A DNA stretch of 52,002 bases from Bradyrhizobium jicamae (GTDB lineage Bacteria; Pseudomonadota; Alphaproteobacteria; Rhizobiales; Xanthobacteraceae), in NCBI RefSeq assembly GCF_018130695.1, contig NZ_JAFCJX010000045.1, positions 1 to 52,002 on the forward strand. Direction: 5' to 3'. Both the position numbers and the translations under genes were made by a program. A model generated the notes under the pieces. It worked only from the letters and a program-made list of their open reading frames with translations. It did no database searches and had not been told where the DNA came from. Of the stretch, positions 26,216 to 34,783 are shown one piece after another. Every line of letters begins with the position of its first letter. Position 1 is the stretch's first letter.

Positions 26216-26716
26216 ATGTTCGATATCGGGTGGAGTGAATTCGTCGTCATCGCGGTCGTCGCGCTGATTGCGATCGGCCCGAAGGAATTGCCGGGCGTGC
26301 TGCGCATGATCGGGCAATGGATGGGCAAGGCCCGCAAGATGGCGTCCGAATTCCAGGGCCAGTTCCAGGAGGCCATGCGCGAGGCCGAGATGGCCGATCT
26401 CAAGAAGAGTTTTGACGAGGTCAAGGAAGCCGCCACCGGCTTGACCAGCGGCAACATCATGACCTCGCTGCAGAAGGACGTCAGCGACGCCCTGCAGATC
26501 GAGAAGCCCGTCGATGCCCAGGTCGCATCCGCGATCGATGCGCCGGTGACGCCGACGACACCAGCCGAGCCGACACCCGAAACGTTTGTTGAGGCTGAGG
26601 CTCATTCCGCTGCGAACGAGCCGCTTGCGATCACCAACGAAGTGCAGCCGCAGCCGGCGCCGCAGGACGTCGCGCCGGTGCAGCCCGAAGTGCTGAAGGA
26701 CGCGAGAGCGTCATGA
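26216..26716 (+). CDS. tatB: Sec-independent protein translocase subunit TatB
   Basis: The 166-residue protein has the TatB features: N-terminal MFDIGWSEFVVIAVVALIAIGPKELPG with the conserved Glu8 and Gly-Pro hinge, a long amphipathic helix (about 25–75), and a low-complexity Pro/Ala/Glu tail. TatB works with TatC in binding twin-arginine signal peptides. A 160-bp gap separates it from tatA. That gap holds two hairpin-forming sequences (CCGGCC-TTG-GGCCGG, and ACAGCCC with its complement near 26157–26191), which may adjust relative expression. Its stop overlaps the tatC start (26713–26716). Confidence 0.94.
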   Translation: MFDIGWSEFVVIAVVALIAIGPKELPGVLRMIGQWMGKARKMASEFQGQFQEAMREAEMADLKKSFDEVKEAATGLTSGNIMTSLQKDVSDALQIEKPVDAQVASAIDAPVTPTTPAEPTPETFVEAEAHSAANEPLAITNEVQPQPAPQDVAPVQPEVLKDARAS

Positions 26717-27516
26717 GCGCCGAAGACATCGAGGCCAGCAAGGCCCCCTTGATGGATCATTTGATCGAGCTGCGCTCGCGGCTGATCAAGGCGCTGCTCG
26801 GCTTCGGATTGGCCTTCATCCTCTGCTTCTTCTTCGCCAAGCAGATATTCAATATCCTCACCTGGCCATTCTTCTGGGTGGCAGGACCGGATTCGAAATT
26901 CATCTATACGGCGCTGCTCGAGTATTTCCTCACCCAGCTCAAGCTTGCCATGTTCGGGGCGGCCTTCATCTCGTTCCCGATCGTCGCCGGGCAGGTCTAC
27001 ATGTTCGTGGCGCCCGGGCTCTACAAGCATGAGCGCAATGCCTTCCTGCCGTATTTGATCGCGACACCGGTCTTCTTCGTGCTCGGCGCGATGCTGGTCT
27101 ATTTCGTCGTCTTCCCGATGCTGACGCGTTTCTCGCTCGGCATGCAGCAGGCCGGCAGCGCGGAGACGGCGCAGATTCAATTGCTGCCCAAGGTCGGCGA
27201 ATATCTCTCGCTGATGATGTCGCTGATCTTCGCCTTCGGCATCGCGTTCCAGCTGCCGGTGATCCTGACGCTGCTCGGCCGCATCGGCATCGTGACGTCA
27301 AAGATGCTGCGCGAGAAGCGGCGCTATTTCATCGTTGTTGCCTTCATCATCGCGGCCGTGCTGACGCCGCCTGACGTGCTAAGCCAGGCCTCGCTCGCGA
27401 TCCCGCTGCTGTTGCTCTATGAGGGCGCGATCGTCGCCGTGCGCATGGTGGAAAAGAAAGCCGCCGCCGCGACCGCGTCGTCCGGCACGCCGACCGAGGC
27501 CAATCCGGCCGAGTAG
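26713..27516 (+). CDS. tatC: Sec-independent protein translocase subunit TatC
   Basis: The 267-residue polytopic protein has six predicted membrane helices. The conserved cytoplasmic N-terminus MDHLIELRSRLIKALLG (about 13–29) carries the glutamate used in signal-peptide recognition, and the FVAPGLYKHERNAFLPY loop is the family signature. It is the main twin-arginine receptor. Start and stop overlap with tatB implies a fixed stoichiometry at translation. The length is ordinary. Confidence 0.97.
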   Translation: MSAEDIEASKAPLMDHLIELRSRLIKALLGFGLAFILCFFFAKQIFNILTWPFFWVAGPDSKFIYTALLEYFLTQLKLAMFGAAFISFPIVAGQVYMFVAPGLYKHERNAFLPYLIATPVFFVLGAMLVYFVVFPMLTRFSLGMQQAGSAETAQIQLLPKVGEYLSLMMSLIFAFGIAFQLPVILTLLGRIGIVTSKMLREKRRYFIVVAFIIAAVLTPPDVLSQASLAIPLLLLYEGAIVAVRMVEKKAAAATASSGTPTEANPAE

Positions 27517-27600
27517 GGCCTGTCTTCGCTGTTCCAAAATCGGTCTATTCGGGGTACTGGAGACGCGCCCTAAAGCGGCACAATCCAGGAAACTCCCGCC

Positions 27601-28932
27601 ATGCACGACATCAAAGCGATCCGCGACAATCCGACAGCCTTCGACGCCGGCCTGAAACGGCGTGGTCTCGGGCCGCTGTCGCCGTCGCTGCTGGCGATCG
27701 ACGAGAAGCGCCGTGCCGCGATCCTGGCGTCCGAGCAGGCGCAGGCGCGCCGCAACGCTGCGTCGAAGGAAATCGGCGATGCCAAGAAGGCCAAGGACGA
27801 GGCGCGTGCCGCCAGGCTGATGGCCGAGGTCGCCGAGCTCAAGACCACGATGCCGCAGCTCGAAACGACCGCGAAGACCGCCGACGAGGAGCTGGCGAAG
27901 GAGCTGTCGTCGATTCCCAATTTGCCGCTCGATGAGGTGCCTGATGGGACCGACGAGCACGGCAATGTGCAGCGTCACGTGTTCGGGCAAAAGCGCACTT
28001 ACGGTTTTGCGACCAAGCCGCACGACGATCTTGGCAACGGCCTCGGCTATATGGACTTCGAGGCGGCAGCCAAGCTCTCCGGTGCGCGCTTCGTCGTACT
28101 GAAGAAGGGGCTCGCGCGGCTCGAGCGCGCGATCGGGCAGTTCATGCTCGACCTGCACACCAATGAGCACGGCTACACCGAAATCAATCCGCCGCTCCTG
28201 GTGCGCGACGCCGTGATGTTCGGCACCGGTCAATTGCCGAAATTCGAGGACGATCAGTTCTGGGCGATCAAGGGCGAATTGCTGGCGACGCCGAATGCCG
28301 ATCTGCGCGGCGAGCGCCTCGGCTTGATTCCGACCGCCGAAGTCTCACTGACCAATCTCGCGCGCGAGTCGATTCTCGACGACAAGGAGCTGCCGATGCG
28401 GCTCACCGCGCTGACGCCATGCTTCCGCGCGGAAGCGGGTGCGGCCGGCCGTGACACCCGCGGCATGATCCGCCAGCATCAGTTCACCAAGGTCGAGCTG
28501 GTGTCGATCACGACGCCCGAAACCAGCAAGGACGAACTCGAGCGCATGCTGTCCTGCGCCGAGGAAGTGCTGCGCCGGCTCGACCTGCATTATCGCGTGA
28601 TGACCTTGTGCGCCGGCGACATGGGCTTCTCCGCGCAGAAGACCTACGACATCGAGGTGTGGATGCCCGGGCAGGGCGACGGCGGTGCCTATCGCGAGAT
28701 CTCGAGCTGTTCGGTGTGCGGCGATTTCCAGGCCCGCCGGATGGATGCGCGCTATCGCGGTCCCGACGGCAAGCCGCGCTTCGTGCACACGCTGAACGGC
28801 TCCGGCACGGCGGTCGGCCGCGCGCTGATCGCGGTCATGGAGACCTATCAGCAGCAGGACGGTTCAATCGCGGTCCCCGACGTGCTGCAGCCCTATATGG
28901 GCGGGCTCAAGGTGATCGAGCACAACGGCTGA
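27601..28932 (+). CDS. serS: Seryl-tRNA synthetase
   Basis: This class II synthetase charges tRNA-Ser and tRNA-Sec. The 443-residue protein begins with MHDIKAIRDNPTAFDAGL and a long coiled-coil arm (about 25–110) that contacts the tRNA variable loop. The class II core follows, with motif 2 (TPCFRAEAGAAGRDTRGMIR) and motif 3 (LNGSGTAVGRALIAVME). It lies between tatC and surE as in other Rhizobiales. The 84-bp leader shows no T-box or other riboswitch structure. Confidence 0.98.
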   Translation: MHDIKAIRDNPTAFDAGLKRRGLGPLSPSLLAIDEKRRAAILASEQAQARRNAASKEIGDAKKAKDEARAARLMAEVAELKTTMPQLETTAKTADEELAKELSSIPNLPLDEVPDGTDEHGNVQRHVFGQKRTYGFATKPHDDLGNGLGYMDFEAAAKLSGARFVVLKKGLARLERAIGQFMLDLHTNEHGYTEINPPLLVRDAVMFGTGQLPKFEDDQFWAIKGELLATPNADLRGERLGLIPTAEVSLTNLARESILDDKELPMRLTALTPCFRAEAGAAGRDTRGMIRQHQFTKVELVSITTPETSKDELERMLSCAEEVLRRLDLHYRVMTLCAGDMGFSAQKTYDIEVWMPGQGDGGAYREISSCSVCGDFQARRMDARYRGPDGKPRFVHTLNGSGTAVGRALIAVMETYQQQDGSIAVPDVLQPYMGGLKVIEHNG

Positions 28933-28947
28933 GCGGGAACGCATGCC

Positions 28948-29424
28948 ATGCCCCTGCATCGTGACATCCACTGGCTTGGGCGCCAATGGGCCGTCACGGG
29001 GTATGGCCTGCAGCTGATCAGCCAGAAGCCGAATGGCGCGTTCGACATCGAGATCGCACATCTCTGGCACGAGCCGCTGCTCGCAACGGTGCAGGCGCAG
29101 GCCTGGCTCGACAAGGCCGATTTCGACAAGGCGCTGGAATTGGCGCGGACGCGCTTTGCCGACGCGCAAACGACATCGGATGCGGCAACGAACAGCGACC
29201 CGGTGCTGCCGCTGATCAAGAGCATCCTCGCCGAGCCGCCGCAGAAGCCGCGGCCGCGCGCCGAGCCCAAGCCGGCACGCGCCGTCAACGGCTCCGTTGC
29301 GAAAGCCGCGGAGCCGGTTGCGCCACAGCCGGCCCCGCGCAAGCTGGCCATTGTCGAATTCCGCCTGAAGGGCGCGGGCAGTGCCAGGTTCGTCCGGCCG
29401 TGGCGGGTGATGCTGAAGCGCTGA
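28948..29424 (+). CDS. Conserved protein of unknown function
   Basis: The 158-residue protein is not assigned to a family I can name. The N-terminal 60 residues look folded (HRDIHWLGRQWAVTGYGLQL, then LWHEPLLATVQAQAWLDKADFDKALELAR). A Pro/Ala/Lys-rich linker (about 90–130) follows, then a basic end that includes AIVEFRLKGAGSARFVRPWR. It has no signal peptide and no membrane segment. It starts 15 bp after serS and is probably co-transcribed. A REP-like hairpin begins just after its stop. A real gene is likely because of composition, spacing and codon use. Confidence 0.7.
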   Translation: MPLHRDIHWLGRQWAVTGYGLQLISQKPNGAFDIEIAHLWHEPLLATVQAQAWLDKADFDKALELARTRFADAQTTSDAATNSDPVLPLIKSILAEPPQKPRPRAEPKPARAVNGSVAKAAEPVAPQPAPRKLAIVEFRLKGAGSARFVRPWRVMLKR

Positions 29425-29425
29425 C

Positions 29426-29498
29426 AGCATGATCCCGGAAAAGTGGAGACCGGTTTTCCCTCGCGACAAACGCGTAGCGTTTGCGCGGGGATCATGCT
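29426..29498 (+). repeat. REP-like palindromic repeat, copy 2 (longer variant)
   Basis: The outer arms AGCATGATCCC / GGGATCATGCT pair perfectly. The core has the GGAAAAG...GGTTTTCC pair shared with the other two copies, plus an additional inner hairpin CAAACGC-GTA-GCGTTTG at 29467–29483. It begins two bases after the preceding stop codon and could stop or protect that transcript. Confidence 0.85.
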
Positions 29499-29605
29499 CA
29501 AAAATAACCGGAATTCGCCGGGTTTGCCTCGGCGGGAGCGGGGGGCTAATACGGGACCCCAGCAATTAAGTCAGCCACGAATCAGAACAAAAGGCATTTT
29601 GACGG

Positions 29606-30373
29606 ATGCGCATTCTCTGCACCAATGACGACGGCATCAACGCTCCCGGCCTCAAGGTGATCGAGCAGATCGCGCGCGCGCTCTCCGACGACGTCTGGAT
29701 CGTCGCGCCCGAGCTCGATCAGTCCGGCGTCTCGCATTCGCTGTCGCTGAACGATCCGCTGCGGTTGCGCGAAGTCGGGCCGCGGCACTTCGCCGTGCGC
29801 GGCACGCCGACCGATTGCGTGATCATGGGCGCGCGCCACATCCTCGGCGAGAAGCTGCCTGACCTCGTGCTGAGTGGCGTCAACAAGGGCCGCAACGTCG
29901 CCGAGGACGTGGTCTATTCCGGTACCATTGCGGGCGCGCTCGAAGGCACCATCCTCGGCATTCCCTCATTCGCGCTGTCGCAGGAATTCTCGATCGACAC
30001 GCGCAATGCGCCGCTGTGGGACACCGCACTGAAGTTCGGCCCCGACATCGTCCGCAAGGTGCTCGATGCCGGCGTGCCGAAGAACACGGTGGTCAACGTC
30101 AACTTCCCGTCCTGCATGCCCGACGACGTCAAGGGCATCCGCATCACGCGGCAGGGCAAGCGCAATCTCGGCTTCCTCAAGATCGATCGCCGTCATGACG
30201 GCCGCGGCAATCCTTACTTCTGGATCGGCTTCGAGCGCGCCGCGATGATGGATACGCCGGCGGAGGGCACTGATCTCGCCGCACTCGCCGCGCGCTATGT
30301 GTCGGTCACGCCGCTGCGGCTCGACCGCACGGATGAAGCGTTCGCGGAAGCGCTCGTGCAGACGTTGAAGTGA
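29606..30373 (+). CDS. surE: 5′/3′-nucleotidase SurE
   Basis: This stress-survival nucleotidase dephosphorylates nucleoside monophosphates and short polyphosphate. The 255-residue protein has the metal site TNDDGINAPG at 6–15, the serine loop QSGVSHSLSLNDPLR, and NKGRNVAEDVVYSGT. The order surE–pcm–nlpD matches the conserved stationary-phase cluster of other Proteobacteria, here interrupted by a minus-strand response regulator. Its stop is 10 bp from the convergent regulator gene end. Confidence 0.97.
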   Translation: MRILCTNDDGINAPGLKVIEQIARALSDDVWIVAPELDQSGVSHSLSLNDPLRLREVGPRHFAVRGTPTDCVIMGARHILGEKLPDLVLSGVNKGRNVAEDVVYSGTIAGALEGTILGIPSFALSQEFSIDTRNAPLWDTALKFGPDIVRKVLDAGVPKNTVVNVNFPSCMPDDVKGIRITRQGKRNLGFLKIDRRHDGRGNPYFWIGFERAAMMDTPAEGTDLAALAARYVSVTPLRLDRTDEAFAEALVQTLK

Positions 30374-30382
30374 GGCGACGCG

Positions 30383-30760
30383 CTAAACCGGCGCGCTCTT
30401 CATGGCGCTGTTGATGATTTGCGCCAGCGTTTCCAGCTGGAACGGCTTCTGCAGCGCGGGGCGGTCGCGATATTCCGGCGGCAGGCCGGAGGAGCCATAG
30501 CCGGTCGCGAAGATGAAGGGGCGGTTGCGCGCGTTGATCAGCTCGGCGACCGGCGTGATCACCTTGCCGTTCACATTGACGTCGAGGATTGCGAGGTCGA
30601 ATTCGGTGGACTGCGCGAGTTTGACCGCTTCGCCGATCTCGCCGGCCTCGGCCGCGACGCTATGGCCGAGCTCTTCCAGCATGTCGGCGACCATCATCCT
30701 GATCATGACCTCGTCCTCTACGAGGAACACAGAACAGCCCACCGGCCGTGTCGCAGTCAT
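30383..30760 (-). CDS. Single-domain response regulator, FATGY (FAT GUY) type
   Basis: The 125-residue stand-alone receiver has acidic pocket Glu15–Asp16, phospho-acceptor Asp60 (LAILDVNV), the FATGYG motif at 84–89 and invariant Lys105 (LQKPF). It has no output domain. The FATGY signature marks the family that in Sphingomonas (Sdr) and Caulobacter (MrrA) feeds phosphate into or out of the PhyR–EcfG general stress response. An EcfG-type promoter upstream at 30918–30942 agrees with this. ATG 30760 is chosen because the receiver begins right after it; an open extension to 30916 would cross the predicted transcription start. No kinase is adjacent. Confidence 0.88.
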   Translation of the reverse strand: MTATRPVGCSVFLVEDEVMIRMMVADMLEELGHSVAAEAGEIGEAVKLAQSTEFDLAILDVNVNGKVITPVAELINARNRPFIFATGYGSSGLPPEYRDRPALQKPFQLETLAQIINSAMKSAPV

Positions 30761-30917
30761 GAATGGAATCCTTGCCCGTACGTCCAAATAAATTCGCAAA
30801 TAACGCCCTGAGGCGCAACGTAAAAACGTCCGTGGGGTGGCTTGCCCCGGCGATGTCCCACGCTTTGACCGGGCGCTGGCGTCTGACCATATGTGGGATG
30901 GGAACGCCGGAGGCACA

Positions 30918-30942
30918 AACGCGACGTGCTCGCGCAGGTTCC
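30918..30942 (-). promoter_or_regulatory. Putative EcfG-type general stress promoter
   Basis: On the minus strand the sequence reads GGAAC, 16 nt, CGTT. This matches the alphaproteobacterial EcfG consensus GGAAC-N16/17-CGTT exactly. It points toward the response regulator and lies about 158 bp before its ATG, implying a long leader. I found no second exact match in the other intergenic regions I scanned by eye. Confidence 0.6.
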
Positions 30943-31036
30943 TTGGCGGGAACGAAGCCGGCGGGAAATGTTTCCTTAACGGGGAATTTCGATTTCAAAT
31001 GGCAGAAGTCTAAAATTGCCCAGTGAGACCAAGGCC

Positions 31037-31681
31037 GTGAGTCCAGAAGCGCCCCAGAAGATGAAGTTTCAGCTGACCCTGCGCCAGCGCGGGATCTCGG
31101 ATCAGGTCGTGCTGCGCACCCTGGAAGAGGTGCCGCGCGAGGTTTTCGTCGAAAACCGCGATCGCGCTTACGCCTATCAGGACAGCGCGCTGCCGATCGC
31201 CTGCGGACAGACCATCAGCCAGCCCTTCGTGGTCGCCTACATGACCGAGCAACTGCAGGTCGGGAAGGATCACCGGGTGCTCGAGATCGGGACCGGATCG
31301 GGTTACCAGGCCGCCGTGCTGTCGCGGCTGTGCAAGCATGTGTTGACCGTCGAGCGCTACCGGACGCTCGCCGATGCCGCTCGCAAGCGGCTCGAGAAGC
31401 TCGGCTATTACAACGTCGAGGTGCTGTTCGGGGACGGCTTCGACGTGCCCGCCGGGGCCGGCGATTTCGACCGCATCATCGTTACCGCCGCGATGGAGCA
31501 GATCCCGGACCGGCTGTTGCAGCGGCTGGAGCAGGGTGGGGTGCTGATCGCCCCCGTCGGGCCGCATCAGGGCACGCAGACGCTGATCCGCGTCGTCAGG
31601 ACCGATGATCGTTTCGAGCGCAAGTCACTGGTCGATGTGCGCTTCGTGCCGGCGCTGCCGGGAATCGCGCGTGAGCTGTAG
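31037..31681 (+). CDS. pcm: Protein-L-isoaspartate O-methyltransferase
   Basis: This repair enzyme methylates isoaspartyl residues of aged proteins. The 214-residue protein has SAM motif VLEIGTGSGYQAAVLS, the preceding ISQPFVVAYMTEQL substrate-side segment, and RIIVTAAMEQIP. The start is unsure: GTG 31037, TTG 31016 and ATG 31061 are all in frame and none has a strong ribosome site. I give GTG 31037 because the family has a short tail before the QLTLRQRGI segment. It is followed by nlpD, as in other bacteria. Confidence 0.92.
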   Translation: MSPEAPQKMKFQLTLRQRGISDQVVLRTLEEVPREVFVENRDRAYAYQDSALPIACGQTISQPFVVAYMTEQLQVGKDHRVLEIGTGSGYQAAVLSRLCKHVLTVERYRTLADAARKRLEKLGYYNVEVLFGDGFDVPAGAGDFDRIIVTAAMEQIPDRLLQRLEQGGVLIAPVGPHQGTQTLIRVVRTDDRFERKSLVDVRFVPALPGIAREL

Positions 31682-31790
31682 GACTACGGAATTTCGCTTG
31701 CCGCCAACATCTTATTCGGAGGGTTAAGCGCTTATTTACTCGGCGCGTGTTTACTCAAAACAGGTATTTGTTGCGTACGAGTGAGTAACC

Positions 31791-33152
31791 ATGTCCGGTG
31801 TCGTCGAGTTGCTTCGCTCGCGCCGTGTGCCGCAGGTCGCGGTGCTGGCGCTGATGTCAGTGGCCTTTGCAGGCTGCAGCGCCGACATGTCGTCGCGCTT
31901 CTCCCAAAATTCCTACTCGCAAAATCCCTTCGCGTTTGATCCGCAGCCGACCGGCGCGGTGCAGCAGCCTCCACCCGAGCGCCGCGAGCTGCCGCAATAT
32001 GCCCGGCCGCAGTCGCCGCAGTATCAGCAGCAGTCCTATCAGTCGCAGCCGCTGCCGCCGCCGGTCTCGGCGCCGCAATCCTATCCGGTGTCCGGAGGCG
32101 GGGTGTCGGGTGGCGGACGCGGGATGTCGTCCTACGCGCCGCCGGCCCAGCCGCGGCTCGAGACCACCGGCACCGTGCCGCGTTCGGTCGCAGCCGCGCC
32201 GGCTCCGGTGCAGCACCACGGCACCACCATCATCGTCGGCACCAGCGACACGCTGGAGGTGCTGGCGAAGCGCTACAACGTCTCGACTGCCGAGATCCTG
32301 CGCGCCAACGGCTACAAGGGCCCGCGCGCGCTGTCGCCCGGCCAGCAGCTGGTCATTCCGCGTCCGACGGCGACCGCCGCTGCACCGGCGCTCGCGGCAC
32401 CCATCAGCAAGCCTGTTGCCGTCGCGGCTGGTCCCAGCAACGTCCATGTCGTCAACAAGGGCGACACGCTGATCAGCATCGCACATCAGCATCGCATTCC
32501 GGTCGCTGAGCTGGCGCGAGCCAACAATATGGACCAGACGGCCCGTCTCAGCCTCGGCATGAAGCTCACCGTGCCCGGTGCGAAGACCGCCGCCGTCGCT
32601 CCGGCCGCGCCCGTCGCGGCGCCGGCGCCTGTCGCCGCCGCGCCGGCGCCGAAGATGGTCGCGAACACCCAGCAGCAGAGCGCGCGCCTGGTGCAGCCGA
32701 CCGCGAATGTCGAAGAGCCCGCTGCCGCCGCTGAAGCCCCCGCCGTCAAGTCGAGCGAGGCGACCGGTGCGCTGCCGACCTTCCGCTGGCCGGTGCGTGG
32801 CAAGGTCGTGACCGGCTATGGCGCCAAGACCAACGGCAAATCCAATGACGGCATCAACGTCGCCGTGCCCGAGGGCACGCCGGTCAAGGCCGCCGAAGAC
32901 GGCGTCGTCGCCTATTCCGGCAATGAGCTGAAGGGCTACGGCAATCTGGTCCTGGTTCGCCACTCCAACGGCTATGTCACCGCTTACGCTCACGCCAGCG
33001 AGTTGATGGTGAAGCGCGGCGATACGATCAAGCGCGGTCAAGTGATTGCCAAGTCCGGCCAGTCTGGCGAGGTGAGCTCTCCGCAGCTGCACTTCGAGAT
33101 CCGCAAGGGCTCGTCGCCGGTCGATCCGCTGCAGTTCCTCAACGGCGCCTGA
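31791..33152 (+). CDS. nlpD: NlpD-like LysM/LytM lipoprotein, probable amidase activator
   Basis: The 453-residue protein has a signal ending in AFAGC, a plausible lipobox with Cys29. A Pro/Gln-rich linker precedes LysM domain 1 (about 143–192) and LysM domain 2 (about 218–264). An Ala/Pro linker leads to a C-terminal LytM/M23 domain (about 345–450). The zinc ligands expected of an active M23 peptidase are changed: SNDGINVA replaces the HxxxD motif and PQLHFEIR has Gln for the first His of HxH. Loss of these marks NlpD/EnvC-type activators of cell-wall amidases. It follows surE–pcm as nlpD does elsewhere. A strong terminator lies 27 bp after the stop. Confidence 0.88.
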   Translation: MSGVVELLRSRRVPQVAVLALMSVAFAGCSADMSSRFSQNSYSQNPFAFDPQPTGAVQQPPPERRELPQYARPQSPQYQQQSYQSQPLPPPVSAPQSYPVSGGGVSGGGRGMSSYAPPAQPRLETTGTVPRSVAAAPAPVQHHGTTIIVGTSDTLEVLAKRYNVSTAEILRANGYKGPRALSPGQQLVIPRPTATAAAPALAAPISKPVAVAAGPSNVHVVNKGDTLISIAHQHRIPVAELARANNMDQTARLSLGMKLTVPGAKTAAVAPAAPVAAPAPVAAAPAPKMVANTQQQSARLVQPTANVEEPAAAAEAPAVKSSEATGALPTFRWPVRGKVVTGYGAKTNGKSNDGINVAVPEGTPVKAAEDGVVAYSGNELKGYGNLVLVRHSNGYVTAYAHASELMVKRGDTIKRGQVIAKSGQSGEVSSPQLHFEIRKGSSPVDPLQFLNGA

Positions 33153-33179
33153 TAGAAGACGCCGCGATCTCTTCAACTC

Positions 33180-33211
33180 ATCGCCCGGCCTCGCCGGGCG
33201 ATTTCGTTTTT
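33180..33211 (+). terminator. Rho-independent terminator after nlpD
   Basis: A 10-bp perfect stem ATCGCCCGGC / GCCGGGCGAT has a 3-nt loop and is followed by TTCGTTTTT. It sits between the convergent nlpD and ATPase genes. The reverse strand lacks a T-run, so it serves nlpD. Confidence 0.87.
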
Positions 33212-33216
33212 GGCAC

Positions 33217-34188
33217 TTACTTCCCGCTCAGCCGCACGCCAAGCCGGCCGGCCAGTTCCTGCGTGAACTGCCAGGCGACGCGGCCCGAGCGCGAGCCGCG
33301 GGTGGTCGACCATTCCAGCGCCTCGCGCTCGAGCTCTTCGTCGGCGACCTTGATGCCGTAATGGCCGCAATAGCCGCGGACCATCGCGAGGTATTCGTCC
33401 TGGCTGCAGCGGTGGAAGCCGAGCCAAAGCCCGAAGCGGTCCGACAGCGAGACCTTCTCCTCGACCGCTTCGCCCGGATTGATCGCGGTCGACCGTTCGT
33501 TCTCGATCATCTCGCGCGCCAGCAGATGCCGCCGGTTCGAGGTGGCGTAAAGGATCACATTGTCCGGCCGGCCCTCGATGCCGCCTTCCAGCACCGCCTT
33601 GAGCGACTTGTAGGAGGCGTCGTTGCCGTCGAAGGAGAGGTCGTCGCAGAATACGATGAAGCGAAACGGTGCGCTGCGTAAGCGGTCCATCAGGCCGGGC
33701 AGGCTCTCGATGTCCTCGCGATGGATCTCGATCAGCTTCAGCCGGTCGGCTGGCTTGCGGTCGAGATTGATGCTGGCATGCGCAGCTTTCACCAGCGACG
33801 ACTTGCCCATGCCGCGCGCGCCCCACAGCAGCGCGTTGTTGGCGGGCAGGCCGCCGGCGAAGCGTTCGGTGTTCTCGATCAGGATGTCGCGCATCCGGTC
33901 GATGCCCTTGAGCAGGTCGATCTCGACGCGGCTGACCCGCGGGACCGGCGCCAGGCGCCCATCCGGGTGCCAGACGAAGGCGTCGGCGGAGCCGAACGAC
34001 TCAGCAGTATCAGGGGCAGGCGAGGCGACGGCGAGGTGGCGGGCAATGGTCTCGAGCGCATCCGCGATCCGCTCGGCGGTATCGCCGTTCATCTGATCTG
34101 ACGGGCGTTTTGTCGCGGTTTTGGCGGGCGCCTTGGTGGAGGCCTTGGGCGCGGCTTTCTTCGTTGTTTTCTGGGCTTTTTTCGGCAT
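33217..34188 (-). CDS. DUF815-family AAA-type ATPase
   Basis: The 323-residue protein begins with a Lys/Ala/Pro/Thr-rich, histone-tail-like stretch (1–30). The P-loop ATPase core follows: Walker A GARGMGKS at 123–130, Walker B FIVFCDDLSF at about 177–186, and a sensor-like ILYATSNRRHL. This order matches the DUF815 family found beside yajC/secDF in many Rhizobiales. The biological role is unknown. ATG 34188 is selected; upstream extension to 34239 has no conservation. It is transcribed against the surrounding genes. Confidence 0.88.
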   Translation of the reverse strand: MPKKAQKTTKKAAPKASTKAPAKTATKRPSDQMNGDTAERIADALETIARHLAVASPAPDTAESFGSADAFVWHPDGRLAPVPRVSRVEIDLLKGIDRMRDILIENTERFAGGLPANNALLWGARGMGKSSLVKAAHASINLDRKPADRLKLIEIHREDIESLPGLMDRLRSAPFRFIVFCDDLSFDGNDASYKSLKAVLEGGIEGRPDNVILYATSNRRHLLAREMIENERSTAINPGEAVEEKVSLSDRFGLWLGFHRCSQDEYLAMVRGYCGHYGIKVADEELEREALEWSTTRGSRSGRVAWQFTQELAGRLGVRLSGK

Positions 34189-34381
34189 TTGTCCCGTTCC
34201 TGACGGCGCAGCCTTAACGGGCCTTGGAAGCCGCCGCAAGCGGCCTAAATGAGGGGGCGCTCAACGTTGCAATTGGGACCGCGGCCGCTATAGTCCGCGC
34301 GAATTTGCCCGGACCGCCATACCGCCCCAGGGACATGAGGGCGCTGCCGGTTCTTCCCCGTCTTACCCGAGGATTGTCCGA

Positions 34382-34741
34382 ATGCTGATTACTCCTGCGT
34401 TTGCCCAGGCTGCTGGAGCCGGCGGCGATGCCAACAGCATGTTGATGTCGCTGCTGCCGTTCGCGCTGATCTTCGTCATCATGTACTTCCTGATTCTGCG
34501 TCCGCAGCAGAAGAAGGTGAAGGACCACGCCGAGCTCGTGAAGAACATCCGCCGCGGCGACACCATCGTCACCTCGGGCGGCCTCGTCGGCAAGGTCACC
34601 AAGGTGGTCGACGACGACCAGGTCGAGTTCGAGATCTCCGACGGCGTCCGCGTCCGCCAGATGCGCCAGATGATCTCGGGCGTACGCGCCAAGGGCGAGC
34701 CGGCCAAGGGGGATGCCAAGGACGACGCGGCCGCGAGCTGA
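34382..34741 (+). CDS. yajC: Preprotein translocase accessory subunit YajC
   Basis: The 119-residue membrane protein of the SecDF–YajC complex has a single helix (about 21–40, LLPFALIFVIMYFLILRPQQ) followed by KKVKDHAELVKNIRRGDTIV and TSGGLVGKVTKV. The RPQQKK stop-transfer signature is diagnostic. It is immediately upstream of secD and secF, with which it forms an operon. Confidence 0.97.
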   Translation: MLITPAFAQAAGAGGDANSMLMSLLPFALIFVIMYFLILRPQQKKVKDHAELVKNIRRGDTIVTSGGLVGKVTKVVDDDQVEFEISDGVRVRQMRQMISGVRAKGEPAKGDAKDDAAAS

Positions 34742-34783
34742 TCGGCCCGCGTTCGCAATCTGGAATTCTGACAGGTCATCTCG

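Noticed and set aside
27517..27600. T-box or riboswitch before serS
   Set aside because: The 84-bp leader has no T-box consensus, and T-boxes are not expected in Proteobacteria.
31791..33152. Active M23 zinc endopeptidase
   Set aside because: The zinc-binding His and Asp positions are Asn, Asn and Gln; the NlpD-like activator assignment fits better.
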